Assembly: GCA_963853835.1 (NCBI GenBank)
Contig: OY970822.1
Coordinates: 19,563,058 to 19,627,057 of the forward strand
DNA length: 64,000 bases
Source: Calendula officinalis
Taxonomy: Eukaryota; Streptophyta; Magnoliopsida; Asterales; Asteraceae
Direction of reading: 5' to 3'
Position numbers and translations under genes: made by a program. The notes beneath the pieces are model-generated. The model was not told the DNA's origin. It saw only the letters and a program-made list of their open reading frames with translations, and searched no databases. This document shows positions 33,102 to 47,502 of this stretch, piece by piece; the first letter of the stretch is position 1, and the number at the start of each line of letters is the position of its first letter.

Positions 33102-35164
33102 CCTAGAAGTTTAAACTAGTTTAAGTTTAATAGTTTAAAAGAATTAATTAAGATAATAATCTAAAACCTAGTTAATTAAACAAGTTTATGTTTAATATGT
33201 TTAATTATTATTTTGATAGATTTATTTAACTAATTCTTTAAACCTAGAAATTTAGACAAAGTTTTATTGTCTATAAAGTTTAAATTAAAAAGTTTAAATA
33301 AATTTATTAAGGTTATAATCTATCTTAGAATTTAAACAAAGTTTATTGTTTAGACATGGTTGATTAAAATTAATCTTTTAAAAATAATGTCTTTGATTAA
33401 GAAAGTCAAAATCCTAGTTTTGATTGATCAAAAACAAGATTAGGGTTTATCTAATTAGTTTAGGGAATTAATAAAAGATTAAAAGAATAAGAGTGTTAAT
33501 TTTTAAGTTCTAAAATTAACAAGGTGTATTTAATTAATTATATATATGTATTAAATTTTTCGGAATTATTATTATTAAGAAAATTGAATTTTAATAAATA
33601 TGATAAGTTTATACGTATTTTAATTAGATCAAGTTAAAATACATACGTATAAATTAGATGTAATATTCTTATTAGAATGTTACAAGTTTATTATAGAAAT
33701 ATACATATATACGAGTATATATATTAAATACAAGATAAAATGGAACAATGAAAAGGATGATGTTATTTTGATCATAAGAGATAATATTATAACTAGTTAT
33801 TGTATAAGTTATAATATAATTAAAACTAGAAAGTACAAAGTTATGATTTCATTATAACTAGAAATTGTACAAGTTGAAATTATATGATTAACTAGAAATA
33901 TACAAAGTTATATATTATCATATATTAAGATGTATAAAGTTATAAGTTATTATAAGTAAATAATTATACAAGTATAATATAAGTATTTTACAAGTCATGT
34001 AATATACTAGATTAATTATCAAGTAAAAATAACAAGAACCGATATTTAACTAGTTCAAGTTAAATGTAAGAAATTTTTAAACAAAGTAAGAATTATTATA
34101 TATAGTCTTTATATAATAAGTTTATTAGTTTCACCAAATATGAACCGGTGATTGTGTTTTGCTTAAGTTCAATCATGGTTGTTTGAGCTAGTGGGAGCTA
34201 CACAAGAAAAGTCACAAAGTTTGTAGGTGTGTCGTTAAGACATAAGTTTTGGTCGAATCTAATAAGTCAAAACAAATGTTTAATTTCTTTATTGAACATA
34301 TGAAAAACTAGATGTGTTAAACTAGATTTATGATTCAAGTTTATGAATCATAAAAGAACTAAAAAGTTTAACATAAGGTTTAAGGCTTTTCAAGTATAAT
34401 AAAATAAGTAAGTTTTAATAAGATAAGGTTTATCATAAAACCTAGTAAAACATTTTGTACACCTCGTTTTAGGTATACATATAAAAGCGCGCAAATTCTT
34501 GAAACTATAAGTTTTAAAGAATAGTTCATATGTTTTAAAAAGGTGTCTTGTAGAATTCCTAAATTCACAAGTCACACATTTTAAACAAGGATTAAGATTG
34601 GAATAAAGGTTTAAGTTTAGCTTTAAGACTTAAACAAACCCAAGAAAATCTTAGATCTAAGTACTATCCACCGAATGGAACACCTCACTTGTTCAACAAT
34701 ATTCATATTGTAAGGATAAAGAACCTTAGATATGGATTCAAATCATTGCGAGTGTTAGGGTGTGTAAGGTTCTGTGATAATCAGGAGTCCCGGCGCAGAG
34801 CATCGCACTTTCTTAGATGGTCTGATCTACTTTGGTGATAATCGGGAGTCCCAGCCCAAAAAATACTTGATTAGAATAAACATACTAGACTTTATTACTA
34901 ACTTAGATATGTACAATTAGATTGTACAAGGTTGTAATAAATTATAAGTCTAAATATTCTACGACCCCTAGGAATCGTGTCAAGTCTTGATACGATCGGT
35001 AAGGATGTTACCTACCAGAAATAGCATGTCTCGTCGGGAAGTGCCCAAACCTTGCGGCGAGAATGTGATATATGGACCCTAGGCCTAAAATATTAATTAT
35101 GGGTTTATAATATATTTTAGAATGTTTATTGATGATTACAAATTAAACTGGGTTTGATTTGTAG
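33102..35164 (+). other. element B leader, copy 2, non-coding
   Basis: Counterpart of 4731-6793, with no supported gene. Confidence 0.5.
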
Positions 35165-35488
35165 ATGGCAGCAACAAACACAATCGCGACAACAAGTACC
35201 AACAATCTCTCACTTCGCTCAATCCTCGAAAGGGACAAGTTGACTGGGTCAAACTTTCTCAACTGGGAGCGCAATCTTCGTATTGTGCTCATGCATGAGA
35301 GAAAGTGGTATGTCTTGGAGAGAGCACTATCAAATGTCCCTGCTGTTAAGGCCAGAGCTGAAACGAGGCAAGCTTATGATAAGCATGTCAGTGATGCACT
35401 CGATGTGAGATGTCTAATGCTCGCCACCATGAGTCCTGAGTTACAAGCGGGACTTATGGATGTGCCTGCATTTGAGATGAAGTCATAA
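35165..35488 (+). pseudogene. copia gag fragment of element B, copy 2
   Basis: The 107-residue product is identical to that of 6794-7117. A truncated gag N-terminus without pol. Confidence 0.75.
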
Positions 35489-35891
35489 TTCCCTAATAGG
35501 AATAGTTGGATATTTGTATAATCCAAGTAAAATGACTCAGACATTAAATGAACTCTTAAAAGGGACAAACTATATTAAAAGTATTTAAGAATTAAAAGGT
35601 ATTATTGCAAGTCTTTTATACTTGTAATAAATATGTTATTTAATCAAGTCATAATTCCCTTATAGGAATAATGGATATTTGAGAAATCCAAGTAATGACT
35701 TTGGCATTAAATAAAGTTCTTAAAGAATAACTAATATGTTTAAGAATTGGGAGTATCGACTCAAGTGTTTTATACTTGTTAGATACAGTAATCGATAAAG
35801 ATCATGATTCCCTAAACAGGAATAGTGGATATTCACAAATCAAAAGAATGATCTTAACCATTGATAGAATTCTTAAAAGGATTGAATTACA
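35476..35891. repeat. ~160-bp tandem units, copy 2
   Basis: Counterpart of 7105-7520, with one substitution in the third unit (35842). Confidence 0.75.
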
Positions 35892-36824
35892 AGTTATTGA
35901 CTAGGTCAAAGTAGTAGTTCAACTGATGCTCAAGTCCCATAAAAGATAGTGGGAGCTAAGACTAACATAATTCATTAAAGGCATTAATGGATTTAGTAAG
36001 TTAGTAAGACATTAACAACAAAGTTTTACCAAGTCGTTAGCCAAAGAGTTAAGAGAAATGATAAATGATCGTTGATTAGATTATTGCATACCTTATAACG
36101 TGATCACAAGTCTTGTGATTAATTATTGCATATCTAATAGATTGTTAACACTTCAGTGGATAACATAATCATCTAAGGAAATTTCTTTAACTAGTAAGAA
36201 TATCTACAAATCAAGTAACTAAAAGAGGCTTTAGTTACAAGGAGAATTTTATGAATTCAAGAAACTAAGGAGTTAATTTCCAATCCTCCTATGTTTACCG
36301 AATTACATAAAAGGCAAGACTAGAATATGTTCTAGATTGTTGCAAGAACAAAATCTAGCAAAGACAAAAGTAATAGTATTCTTAAATACTCGCCTTATGT
36401 CTTTAGTTTAATAGAAATGATTGGTTTAGTGATAAAGTTACAATTAAGGTTGTAAGAATCATTAAGTAATCAACATGAACAAAAGGAATAAGTAATGATC
36501 CAGTAATAATTCAGTATCTATGTCCAGTGAGGAATAATACATGAGTTAGTATCATTGTTATTCAGATTTGTATGTTTTACAATATCCATGAATAAAAGTC
36601 TACTTATTCAAAAAGGTATAATCCGTGACTACTCGTCTTGGTGGGAACCCTGATGGGACGTTAACGTCATCGCGGTATTTGGTGGTAGATTCGAAGTTCT
36701 TCGAAGATAGCTACACAAGTTTTGTGTAAACCAAATATCGGTGAAATTCTGTTGGAGGCTCAACGAATATTGGATTGACCACCAAGACAATACTTCGTGG
36801 TTGAAAAGTTCACAAGTATTGTTC
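35892..36824 (+). other. element B interior, copy 2, non-coding
   Basis: Counterpart of 7521-8453. One substitution at 36094. Confidence 0.5.
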
Positions 36825-36829
36825 ACTAG

Positions 36830-38523
36830 TGTAACGACCCAAAATTTGTAAATAAATAAATTGTACAAAAACATGATAATTAAGGATAAATCGTTTAAAG
36901 AACGTAGGAATTGGTTTCGTGTCGTTTGGAGACCGTATGAAGAAGTTATGGGCGAAACCGGGTCGAAACAAAGTTGAAAAAGTGCAGCCTGGCTGCATGA
37001 GAAGTTCACGACGCGAAGTAGTTCGCGTTCGTGAAGTCGGGCCAGAGATTTTGATTTAAAACGTGAAGTAGTTCGCGATGAGATAGCGATCGCAAAGTAT
37101 GCGTACGACATGCAGAGTTAGCGACGCGAACTAGTTCGCATCGTGAAGTCCTGTCATCTGCAATAAATTCGGGTTTTGGCTCATTTAATGAAATAGTAAA
37201 CCCTAGTTTTTCCCTTTGGCGATTTTGGAGCTCAAGTGCAGATTTTGGTTGATTTCTTCTCAAATCTTTGGTAGATTTCACTCCTAAGTGAAGATTAAAG
37301 GTATATCTTCACTCCTTGATCTTTGTAGCTTTAGATCTATGTATTTGGATGGTGGGGTTTGAAACCCTAGTTATTGGGGGTTATGGTTTATGGTGAATAA
37401 ATGATGTAGACACTTAATAGATGGTATATTAACAAAGGAAACAAGTGTATGATGTCGATTGGTAAGAATCTTAAGGGTTGGTTAAACCTAGGGTTTGGTA
37501 AATTACCATAATTGGGGGAAAATGTTAGTTAATGGTATCTAGTGATTAATGGATACATTATTAGTAGTATGTGGTGTTGAACATTGTATGATTGTTGAAT
37601 TAGGCTTCCGGTGAAGTCTTGGAGTTTGACCAAATTGTTGGAACGAGGAAACCGGCGGAAAGAATACGGTTGGAGCATTATATTGCTAAGGTGAGTACGT
37701 GTGGACTTTATCGAGTACATAGCCCTTGAAATACATTTTTATACTTGTGTTACGGTTTAATTGCTTAATTGAGTAGACTTATAGTTGTTTAGTCAGTTAT
37801 GAATTATTGTTAATATTTAACTAACTGGTTTGATGATGAATGTGATAGCCGAGAACTAGATTGACATAACCTTCGAGTTATGGTGAGAACGAGATGACGT
37901 GATGCTAGTTAGTTCGGGGGCAACCCGATAACTAGACATGGTGGTGTTTCTAACTAGTTCGGGGGCAACCCAATAGTTGGATAGGATAGTGTTTCTAGCT
38001 AGTTCGGGGGCAACTCGATAGTTGGATTTTTGGGTGCTTATAGCTAGTTCGGGGGCAACCCGATAGTTAGGCACGTTAGTATTGCTAGTTAGCTCGGGGG
38101 CAACCCGATAACTAGATATGTGTTGCTAGGAAAGCAAGGTTTGGAGTCACCATAGGGTGACTATATAGATGGATGAAACTACTTGTTTGTTGATTACTTG
38201 TATAAACGATTATTATCATTATTGGGTCTAAACCCATGTAGCTCACGAGACGTTTTGTCTCACGTACTCCTTGTTTGTTTTGCTATGTACTCAGGTTCGG
38301 GATCGAAGGTTTAGGTACGCATGGATAGAGATGCGGGGCCTAGAGTAGAAGAACACTAGAACGGATTTAGACTTAGCTTTGGTTTTGATATATTTTGTAA
38401 CACCGAATTTATACTCTGATTTTCATACCAAAGGTTTTTGTAAATCCGTATTTTGGGACAGTTCTCCTCTTTATTAAATGATTATTTGGCCAAATGTTTT
38501 GTATTAAAATTTGAGGTGTTACA
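36830..38523. mobile_element. solo LTR, copy 2
   Basis: Counterpart of 8459-10152, with the same ACTAG duplications (36825-36829 and 38524-38528). Confidence 0.8.
37912..38136. repeat. 45-bp tandem repeat, copy 2
   Basis: Counterpart of 9541-9765, five units. Confidence 0.88.
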
Positions 38524-38528
38524 ACTAG

Positions 38529-39083
38529 GATTGTCCTTAAGCCTGAGGTATTTGGTTTAGGATACAATGACTGATGTGCTTTGGTTCGTCTTAGACAATT
38601 CTGAAAAATGTTTGTCATACGAGACGATACTAGGTACAAAGGAAGTTGTATTTTAAATCGAAATATAACATGATGGTAATTGCACCTCCTTTTTAGGAGA
38701 GATATTTATAGGTCCTTTGACATGATAAGAAACTGACAAGTGCACGGCCGTGCCCAAAAGAACTGATTTGTTCTTTGTCGTTTATCACAACAGTTTGAAT
38801 CAAGAAGTCATAAAATGATTTCGAATACAGGAGTTGATAATTTCTACAATGCTCGTATTCGTTATCACAAATATCGTGTTGCAAGGGATAAGCCTAACAT
38901 CCTTGCCCAAGAAGTAGAGACATAGTGTTCTTTACTAGGAGACGCTATTAAAGAGTTTTTCATAAACTATACCTGGGTTACGTAAGTTGTTTTTATAGGG
39001 TTGGTTATCTACATGCCCATCTAGAAGGCCACTGTAGCTCGTATCATTAAGACAAAGGTTACGAACTTGCACAAGTGGGAGTC
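38529..39083 (+). other. 3' interior of element B, copy 2
   Basis: Counterpart of 10158-10712, with the polypurine tract at its end and one substitution at 38997. Confidence 0.6.
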
Positions 39084-40206
39084 TGAAGGATTTATGTGCA
39101 CAGTTAGTCAACCTATGATGATACATCCATGCCTACGAAACACTTAAGGGTCACACCGGTGAGTGCATGTAATACGAGCAAGATAAGCAATGATACTACG
39201 AAGATGATTGATTCATAATAGTCATTATGAATCAGTTAAGTATTAAGTTAAGTTTAACTTATTACTAGATTAGTTTAACTAAATAATTAATACAAGTAGT
39301 TGTACATTTACTAGTTGAGTAAATATACAATGTGTTAATTAAAGGTTATCCATGAAATGATTTAAAGCTATTAAATCATATAGTAATTGGATAATATTGT
39401 TGTATAAATTATATGAAGGTTATTATATAATTAATTATTGGAAGTATAAATACAAGTATATAATTCGTGTATGTGGGTACCGAATTATTAGTGTATTAAT
39501 ACTAGACATTTAATAGTTAAGTGCAACAATAATAAACTAGTTAAACTATAAGGGATGAGAATGATAAAAGGAAGTCTAATTAAAGATCTAATATTAATTA
39601 AACTAGAATGGTTCTAAGCGTAACTTATTTGTATATAAATAAGAGGCTTAGGGTAACCCTTATTTGTTCCTTGCACCTCACGAAAATCATCCCCCCTCCA
39701 CCCTTTGATTTTCAGCCGAACACAACCCCAAGAACACAACACTTTGTGTTCTTCGTGTTCTTCAAGTATTGAAGAACAAGTTCATTGCTGAGATCAAATA
39801 GAAGATCGCTCGATTTGTTCATCATTAGTGGATCTATCTTAAGCAAACAACAAGGTACGTTTTGGGAAACACTTTTCTCCCTTATCCCCTCTTGGACGAA
39901 TTCGACCAAAGAACCCTAGGGTTCTTTGGTTGATGGTCGAACGAACCACACAAGCTTTGTGTGTGTTCGAGTTCTTCGTACAAGGTTTCTTTCTTGTTAA
40001 TCTAATCTAGATTTCCAACATCCCAATCCTTTAGGGTTTAAGGATTTGGTTTAATCCCAGTTCCGCTTTTAGGGGTTAAATCAGCTAGTTGGTTTTAACC
40101 GGTCAAGAACAAGTTCATGTTCTTGGTCAGTCATGGTTCGAAACAAGTAAACTAGGAGGTCGATCCTAGTGGTCGATCAGTCGCATGGTGCGTGTGAAAC
40201 CCTATA
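39084..40206 (+). repeat. 3' LTR of element B, copy 2
   Basis: Counterpart of 10713-11835. At 40066 it has C, like the 5' LTR, whereas copy 1 has T at 11695, so T is the derived state. Confidence 0.88.
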
Positions 40207-41771
40207 ACTCCTACACAACTAGGTGCATGATATATGTCATTTATGTAGCTCAGAGACTTTTCTAAGTCAAATAGTTGTGACATGTTTTGGAAAGAATACT
40301 TTGGCAGTGACTTGGTGAATAAGTCTGCATGATTCTTATTTGACCCAATATGTTGCACTTTAATCTTTTGAAATGCTTGTTGTTCATGTGTAAAGAAAAA
40401 TTCCGGTGAGATGTGTTTGGTGTTATCTTGTTTTGATATAACCATGTTTCAATTGATCGATAACAAAGGTGTTATATTCATATATGACAACTGGTTAACT
40501 GGGATCATAAGCCAAACTACATTTACTTTGAATATGGTCTCTTACATCTCAAAGCCATACACACTCTCTAGTCGCCTCAACAAGCGCGAGTAGTTCAGAG
40601 TGATTTGTCGAAGTATCAACTAGAGTCTATCTACAAGAACTCTAGGATGTCGCCACATTCCCTATGGTAAAGACATAACCAGATTGGAAACGTCCCTTGT
40701 GCAGGTCTGATAAGTAAACTGCATCGGCATCGCCGATAAGGGTCACGTTATCTCGACTATCAGTCACACTTGATCCATTCGATGACACGAAGGGATATAA
40801 TAAGCCCATATCTGTACTATCTTTAAATTAACGGAAGATGTCTTTAATACTATTTCAATGGTGGCGTGTTGGCGCATTGTTATGCCTAGTCATGCATATC
40901 ACAACAAATAAGATGTTCGGTCTAATACATTGGACCAAGTACAATATTGCGCTTATTGCACCTAGATATGAAGAATCAGTGCTCAATATCTCTTCATCAT
41001 CCTCATTTAGATGGAATAGGTCCCTTTTAATGTCTAGAGAATGAATGAATGTCATGGTAACTAAAGCGTCTTAACACCTTTTAGGTGTAATTCTCTTGAT
41101 AATGAAAAACCTCATATTTACGGTGCTCGATCTACATGCCGAGCCAACGCCGTGTTTTCCCAAGACCTTTCATCTCGAATTCCTTCTTCAGGATTTCAGC
41201 AGTTTCAAACAACACTTTCGAGGTTCCTATAAGATTCAAATCATCTACATAAACTGCGATATTAACACATCCTGAAGTGGATATCTTTATAAACACGCAT
41301 GGGCATATCCAAATATTCAAATATCTCAGTCTGATCTAGTACTCACTAAGACGATTATACCACATCCTTCTGGATTATTTTAATCCAAAAAGTGATTGTC
41401 TCAGTCATATCGAGAACGTGTTCCGAGGTCTGGAACTACTTGATTCAGACAACTTGAGTCCATCGGGGACTTTCATGTATCTCTATGTGTCATGACCCCC
41501 ATAGAGACAGGCTGTGACCACATCCATAAGCTGCATATTCAGTTTTTCGGAAACTACTAAATTGATTAAGTAGTGGAACATTATAAAGTCCGTTACAGGA
41601 GAATACATCTCCTCGTAATCAATACCGGGGCATTTAAGAGAAGCCTAGCGCCACGAGGCGAGCTTTATATCTACACTTCCTTACGAACACCGATTTATAA
41701 CCAACTATTTTAATAGTAGGTGGTGTTGGAGCAACATGTCCAAACACTCTTCCTTTCGATAAGGAATCTAA
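40207..41771 (-). pseudogene. decayed copia RT/RNase H of element A, copy 2
   Basis: Counterpart of 11836-13400, with the same frameshifts. Substitutions at 40518, 41479 and 41481. Confidence 0.85.
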
Positions 41772-42324
41772 GGGCCTGTTTATTTTTTTACTCATTAAGC
41801 TCTGTTTGGTTAAAGTGTCTGTCTGGATATATTATGTCTGTCTGGATGAATAGTCTTAATAATAAAATTTGACAATTGTTTTTTTTACTCGTTTATTTTA
41901 CATGCTGAATGAATAGTCTTAATAATAAAATTTGACAATTATTTTTATTTTCAAAAACTAATTATTGTAAAAAAAATAACTATGTGATATATAATTTTAA
42001 ACTAAAATTTTTAATAACAAAAAAATATTAATATATAACTAATAAATTTGAAATTTAAAATAAAAAATTATTTTAAAAAAATAACATCACAAATTAAGCG
42101 TTTTTCTAATCAAATTCTATGCATATATGAATTCTAATTAATATAAATTCAATAAATACAAAAAAGAGAAAAGAAACTATGACTTAATGGGGAAAGCATC
42201 CTTCTATGACTTTTTCGGTTAAGTCATTTTGTATGGATTAAGACCTAAACAAACGGACTCAGTATGACTTTCCCCATATAGTCATTTCCCAATTAAGTCC
42301 ATTAAGTTTAAATCAAACGGCACC
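41772..42324. mobile_element. Tourist-like MITE, copy 2
   Basis: Counterpart of 13401-13953 with TAA flanks. Substitution at 42228. Confidence 0.7.
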
Positions 42325-42439
42325 TAATTTGACCTGGATTGTGTGTTTCCATTAAGACCAGTACATTGTACTCAATAATAGTACTTGATTCCATGTCATC
42401 ATTGATCATAATGTCAGTGGCCAACCATATGAGTTACAA

Positions 42440-43559
42440 CTCAAAGAATCATGACAAACATTCTCATTAGACATGTAGGTAAATGTTCAAGGTAGTCCCA
42501 AGAATTTTAGCTAGTCCCAAGAGACAATTAATAGCCCTTGGATCAAGAAAAAGTCAAAGGTCAAGATCAAGATTCAAACCATACAAACACATGTGCTTCA
42601 ATACATCAATACCCCACCCACCTCCGGCGGCAGGAGGCGACGGTGGCCGGTGGCCGGAGGTGGCCGCCGGCGGTGGTGGTCGTGACTTGAAACACATGTG
42701 TTTGAAACACATGTGCTTGAAACACATGTGTTTCACCTTTTAAAACACATGTGTTTTGAAAATAAAGGAGTGTATATGTACAGCCAAACACATGTGTTTC
42801 ATGACTTGAAACACATGTGTTTCGTCACTAGAAGCACATGTGCTTCACTAATAACAGGTGTTTTGAAAATAAAGGAGTGTATATGTACAACCAAGCACAT
42901 GTGTTTCAAGTAATGAAGCAAATGTGTTTGTAAGCTAGAAGCACATGTGCTTCACTAATATCAATTCTTTTGAAAATAATGGAGTGTATATGTACAGCCA
43001 AGCACATGTGTTTCGTGACTTGAAACACATGGGCTTCGTATGCTCCCCTGTGTTTAAGAAAACTCATGTTTTTAGTGACTTGAAACACATGTGTTTTGTG
43101 ACTTGAAACACATGTGCTTCGAAGTAATATGCTCGTTTGTATTTTGGATCACCCGTGTTTTAGCGAAGCACATGTGTTTCAATACACCAATACCACCACC
43201 ACCCCCATTACCACCATCACCTTCATTGTCAGCCGCCACCGGCGGCGGACGGCGGTGGTGACCGGTGGTCGTGACTGGAAGCACATGTGTTTGAAACACA
43301 TGTGCTTGAAACACTGTGATTTGATCTTGACCATTTTGATCCAATGGGTAGAATTTATTCCTTAGGACTATGCAAACTTTTTGAACTTCCTTGAAGACAA
43401 CTCTAGACATGTAATATGATACATCATAAAATACAAGATACAAGAAGATAGTAAAGATACAAGAGATACATATATATGACTCTCCTATTTATTGGGTAGA
43501 AGTTGGTAACATAACGTATAGTGAGAAATTCTATTCAACCACAAATATGAGTTACAATA
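42440..43559 (-). repeat. second LTR fragment of element A, copy 2
   Basis: Counterpart of 14069-15188, split by the MULE-like element. Confidence 0.75.
42478..43403. mobile_element. MULE-like element with CACATGTG array, copy 2
   Basis: Counterpart of 14107-15032, with the same 10-bp duplication. Substitution at 42988; all CACATGTG sites retained. Confidence 0.78.
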
Positions 43560-43751
43560 AAAATAAGTAAATTAATTTTACTATTTTGCACTTTAATAAC
43601 TCAATGTACGAAATCCGGCTAATTTTAAGAAAATTTCTTATTTTTATTTGATTTATACATATCTGCATAAGTGAATTAACATTCAAATCTTTTAATTTAT
43701 TTGCGGAATCTAGCTACAATCATTTATCCATTTCTACTTATATTAGACAAA
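43560..43751. other. spacer, copy 2
   Basis: Counterpart of 15189-15380, no feature. Confidence 0.5.
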
Positions 43752-46519
43752 TCTTCTTCTATATATGAGGCTACATTTGATTGAGATTTGACAACATGGC
43801 ACTTTGGAGCTCCCTCATTGGATGGAAATGCCACATGTAATTCAACTATTGGCCCACGAAAATCATATGCAAATTCGTTCATTATTCAGGGCCAGCCGTT
43901 TCTCTCCTCCTCTCCATGCGTCGTTTACGCTCGCCGTTTCTCTCCTCCTCTCCATGAGCCGCTTCTATCTTGTTGATTCATCGGCTGTTTTATGTAACCT
44001 CGGTCTTAATCGGAGGTTTCTAACCTGGCTGTATCTTCAATCGGAGGTTTCTAACCCTAATTTCCTATATATGAGGCTACATTTGATTGAGACATACAAC
44101 TGAAAGAAAACCTCAATCGCCTCAATATGAATCTGACTCTGTTTTGGTACGTAGAGGTAAAAAACAAATGACTCACGGATGTTTTAAAAGATTAGGTTAA
44201 TTCTTCCCTTTGATTCACAACACATCACCGCTTCAACATCATTTTGCCGATCGATTACCCATCTCATTCTGCAGTGCATTCCAATTGAAACTTCATCTTC
44301 AATTGCTGACTGATTGATCCTTTTAGCATATTTGAAGAAACGCATTACGGGACAATGCATTACAGGTCTTGCAAGATTATGTTAATTCTTCCCTTTGATT
44401 CACAACACATCACCGCTAATTAATCATTTAGTACCCATCTCATTCTGCAGTGCATTCCAATCGAAACTTCATCTTCAATTGCTGACTGATTGATCCTTCT
44501 GATCCTTTTAGCATATTTGGGTGCAAATGTATTCTACCACTATAATCTTTTCGTTTATTTCCTAATTAAGAATTTAAACAGTGTTTACTATATAAAAATG
44601 AAATATCTTTGTTACAGGTGGGATGTGACTCTCTTTTCTTTGCTCGAATGGATTATCAAGATTGAGAAAAGAGAAAAATTGACAAGACTCTTGAAGTTGT
44701 ATGGCAGGGTTCTAAATCTCTTGATTCATCTTCACAGCTCATTGACTACAAATGATGTTTTGCTCATTAAAATTTATTTTTCTTTTGATTTATTAAAATA
44801 AGAATCCAAGCTTATTAATCTTTCTAGATGTCACTTGCAGATATTTACTGGTATATATTTCCCAGACATTATGATCCACCTTATGGTTTCACATTTGAAA
44901 TTAATGATGTATCTGGTAAAGACATAACGTGTGATCCTTAATTTCTTTATTTAGAAGTTACTAATTCTAATTTTGACTTTTGAAGGATGATGAACTCCTA
45001 TTTGACTACAATATTCAAGAACGGGTAGATGATTTTGTAGCTGCTGCTATTGCTCAGGTTTGTAATATTATTTATGTTACATCACATCAACTTAAATGAT
45101 TCCTTTGTAAAAACGTGTGATTATTTTTTAAGGCTAATGTAACAAGGTCAAACCATATGATGTGAACTGATTTCCGGTATCAATATGTAGTTTCATGGTT
45201 CAGGCGGATGGATAAATTTATACATTATGTTAACCTGGTAATGGTTTTTAATTAGTGGTTTTTGTAGAAACTGCTTGTGAAGAAACTGATTAATTAGTTA
45301 ATTGTTAAGGATGGTCGTGTGAGTGCACTATATTCTACTCCATTCATTTACACAGATGCAAAATATGCAGCTAATCTTAGATGGCCTCTGAAAAACTGAT
45401 GATTTTTTCCCGTAAGCACATATTTGAAAATTTTAATAATTAATACTATGTATGTTGTTTATTATGTTATGTCCTGAAAAACAAATAAAAACTTTTAGAT
45501 ATGCAGATAAAGCAAATACGTATTGGACAAGATACTTTACTAGCAGACCAACTTTTAAAGGTTATGTGATGTCAATGAGCAGTGATTATTTGGTAAGTTT
45601 TCTTTAAAACAATTTTTATTTTGTTTTCTTTAATTTAGATGTCATTTTTCTACAATTTTCAGGCAGCAAGACAGTTAGAATTTTATAAAGGTAGGAGTAG
45701 TTCTGGACCAAATACAGATGCATTAACCAATGCTCTTGCAATTGCTCAACATCATGATGCAGTTAGTGGGACCCAAAGGCAAGTTGTGGCTGCTGATTAT
45801 GCCAAAATTCAAAACAAATCATTTTTTGTTCGGGTCGGGTCAAGCAAGTCACTGTGATATATTAGCCAAAAATTATATATTCTCAAAAAATCAGCATTAG
45901 TTAGTAACATATATAATAGCTTAATAATAGTATCATCAATAAAATGAAAAAAAAAATCACCATAATGTTAGTAAATATAGTTTATTTATTTAAATACACA
46001 CCTTGAGATTGCATATGGTAAACTGATCCTATATTAGAAGCAGTTTATGATATGCAGTATGTGGATTTCCTCCAAAGTTCTACAGGACGTTGAAGTTGGT
46101 TAGGAGCTATTGATGAAAGGACCGATGTTTGGTCCTTAGGTTGCAATGTATGCTATCATGTAAGAACTAATTAGTTTCATTATTTGTTAAATGATGTGCA
46201 GAATATCGAAGTGCTAATTATTTCCTGAAGTCCGAATTTGAATTATGCAAAAACAAATTGATTTATGTCGATCTCGATGTATAATTTCTACATGTTGAAG
46301 GATTTTATAATACTGAAGGTTTGTATAGTAATTAATAAATTAGTTATTTATGTGATTGTAAATTTTCATATAATATGAAATTATTGTATGATGTGCAAAA
46401 TCTTGAAGTGCTAATCTAAGATTATGACAGATTTACGGTATATGTTAAAATTACTATATGTGTATATGCATTATGTATTTCGAAGCATGCCCGCCCATCT
46501 GGGCGGGCTTTGAAGCTAG
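43752..46519 (+). mobile_element. Helitron with captured fragment, copy 2
   Basis: Counterpart of 15381-18148, with the same termini and hairpin (46489-46508). Substitution at 44177. The internal direct repeat is at 44197-44518. Confidence 0.85.
44512..45814 (+). pseudogene. alpha-mannosidase gene fragment, copy 2
   Basis: Counterpart of 16141-17443, with the same exon-like blocks, nonsense codons and frameshifts. The fragment was already dead before the 28-kb duplication. Confidence 0.85.
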
Positions 46520-47502
46520 TATTTGAATATACAACCTCTTAATGATAAATTTTATAGAAATGTATTTAAAATTAACAGATTTACCCGGAAAAAAGTTTAT
46601 CCAAATCATAAGTCGGAGAAGTTTTACCGCCAAGCCGGTTGCGGAGCTAAGAAAATTATATTTTAATCCGAAATAATCTTACATGTTTACAATGTTTATT
46701 TAAAGGACTTTTAAAGTTTTTGGAATTACATTGGTAAGTGACAATGCGATATTAAATTATAAGGGTTTTGATAATGTAGGATTGTAATTAAAAATATTCT
46801 GTTTTGAAAAGGAAACCTTTATTTGAATTAGTTACTTAACTAGTTGAATAATTCTGAAAATATAGAACAAATTTGACAAATGAAAATAAACTTGAATCAA
46901 ATGGTTTACAATTTAATTAAAGTTTCTTTTTCAAAACGAAATATTCTTCTTAATGTCATCCCTAAGCAAAACCTAAATTATAATAATCAAAAAATTACTT
47001 TTTAAAATATAATTTGTTGTATGAGAGAGTGTATTTAAAAATACCAGGGGTAATTGGATTTGTTGTATGAGTGTTTAAGGGATTTAATAGTCTAAATGTA
47101 ATACATAAAACGATCAAATGTTATAATTTGTGAAGGAAAATAAAGGAAAATCGTTATTCTTAAAAGATAGTAAATTTTTGTATTAATTATACTTTAAAAT
47201 GAGTTTTTGTAATCAATAGTTTTTAGGCTGTCGTTAAAATAGAAATTTCTATTATCATTTTTCAAGTTGATGGTTGCAACAATATTTGTAACCGATTACA
47301 ATCATTGACAAGTTATATTTCCATATTTTGAATCGTCATCCGATGTAAATATGTAATCATTTGGTGATTGTAGCCTTAAAAAAATAATGATCTTTATTTT
47401 TTGTAATCGATCAGTTTTGTTATTGCTGACATTAAATCAATTATCTAAACTAATAGTTTATTCAAAATTTATCTGTATATTTTAAAAACTTATCTTCTTC
47501 TA
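46520..47502. other. spacer with foldback, copy 2
   Basis: Counterpart of 18149-19131. Foldback arms at 46792-46827 and 46909-46946. Confidence 0.45.

Larger units (their letters stand above)
30477..40206 (+). mobile_element. LTR retrotransposon B, copy 2
   Basis: Counterpart of 2107-11835, with the LTRs at 30477-32617 and 39084-40206, the PBS at 32619-32629 and the gag fragment at 35165-35488. Differences include 30626, the poly-A run at 32069-32077, 35842, 36094, 38997 and 40066. Confidence 0.85.
29277..43559 (-). mobile_element. degenerate copia element A, copy 2
   Basis: Duplicate of 907-15188, with the same nested insertions and lesions. Its outer LTR edge directly abuts the duplication junction. 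Confidence 0.75.
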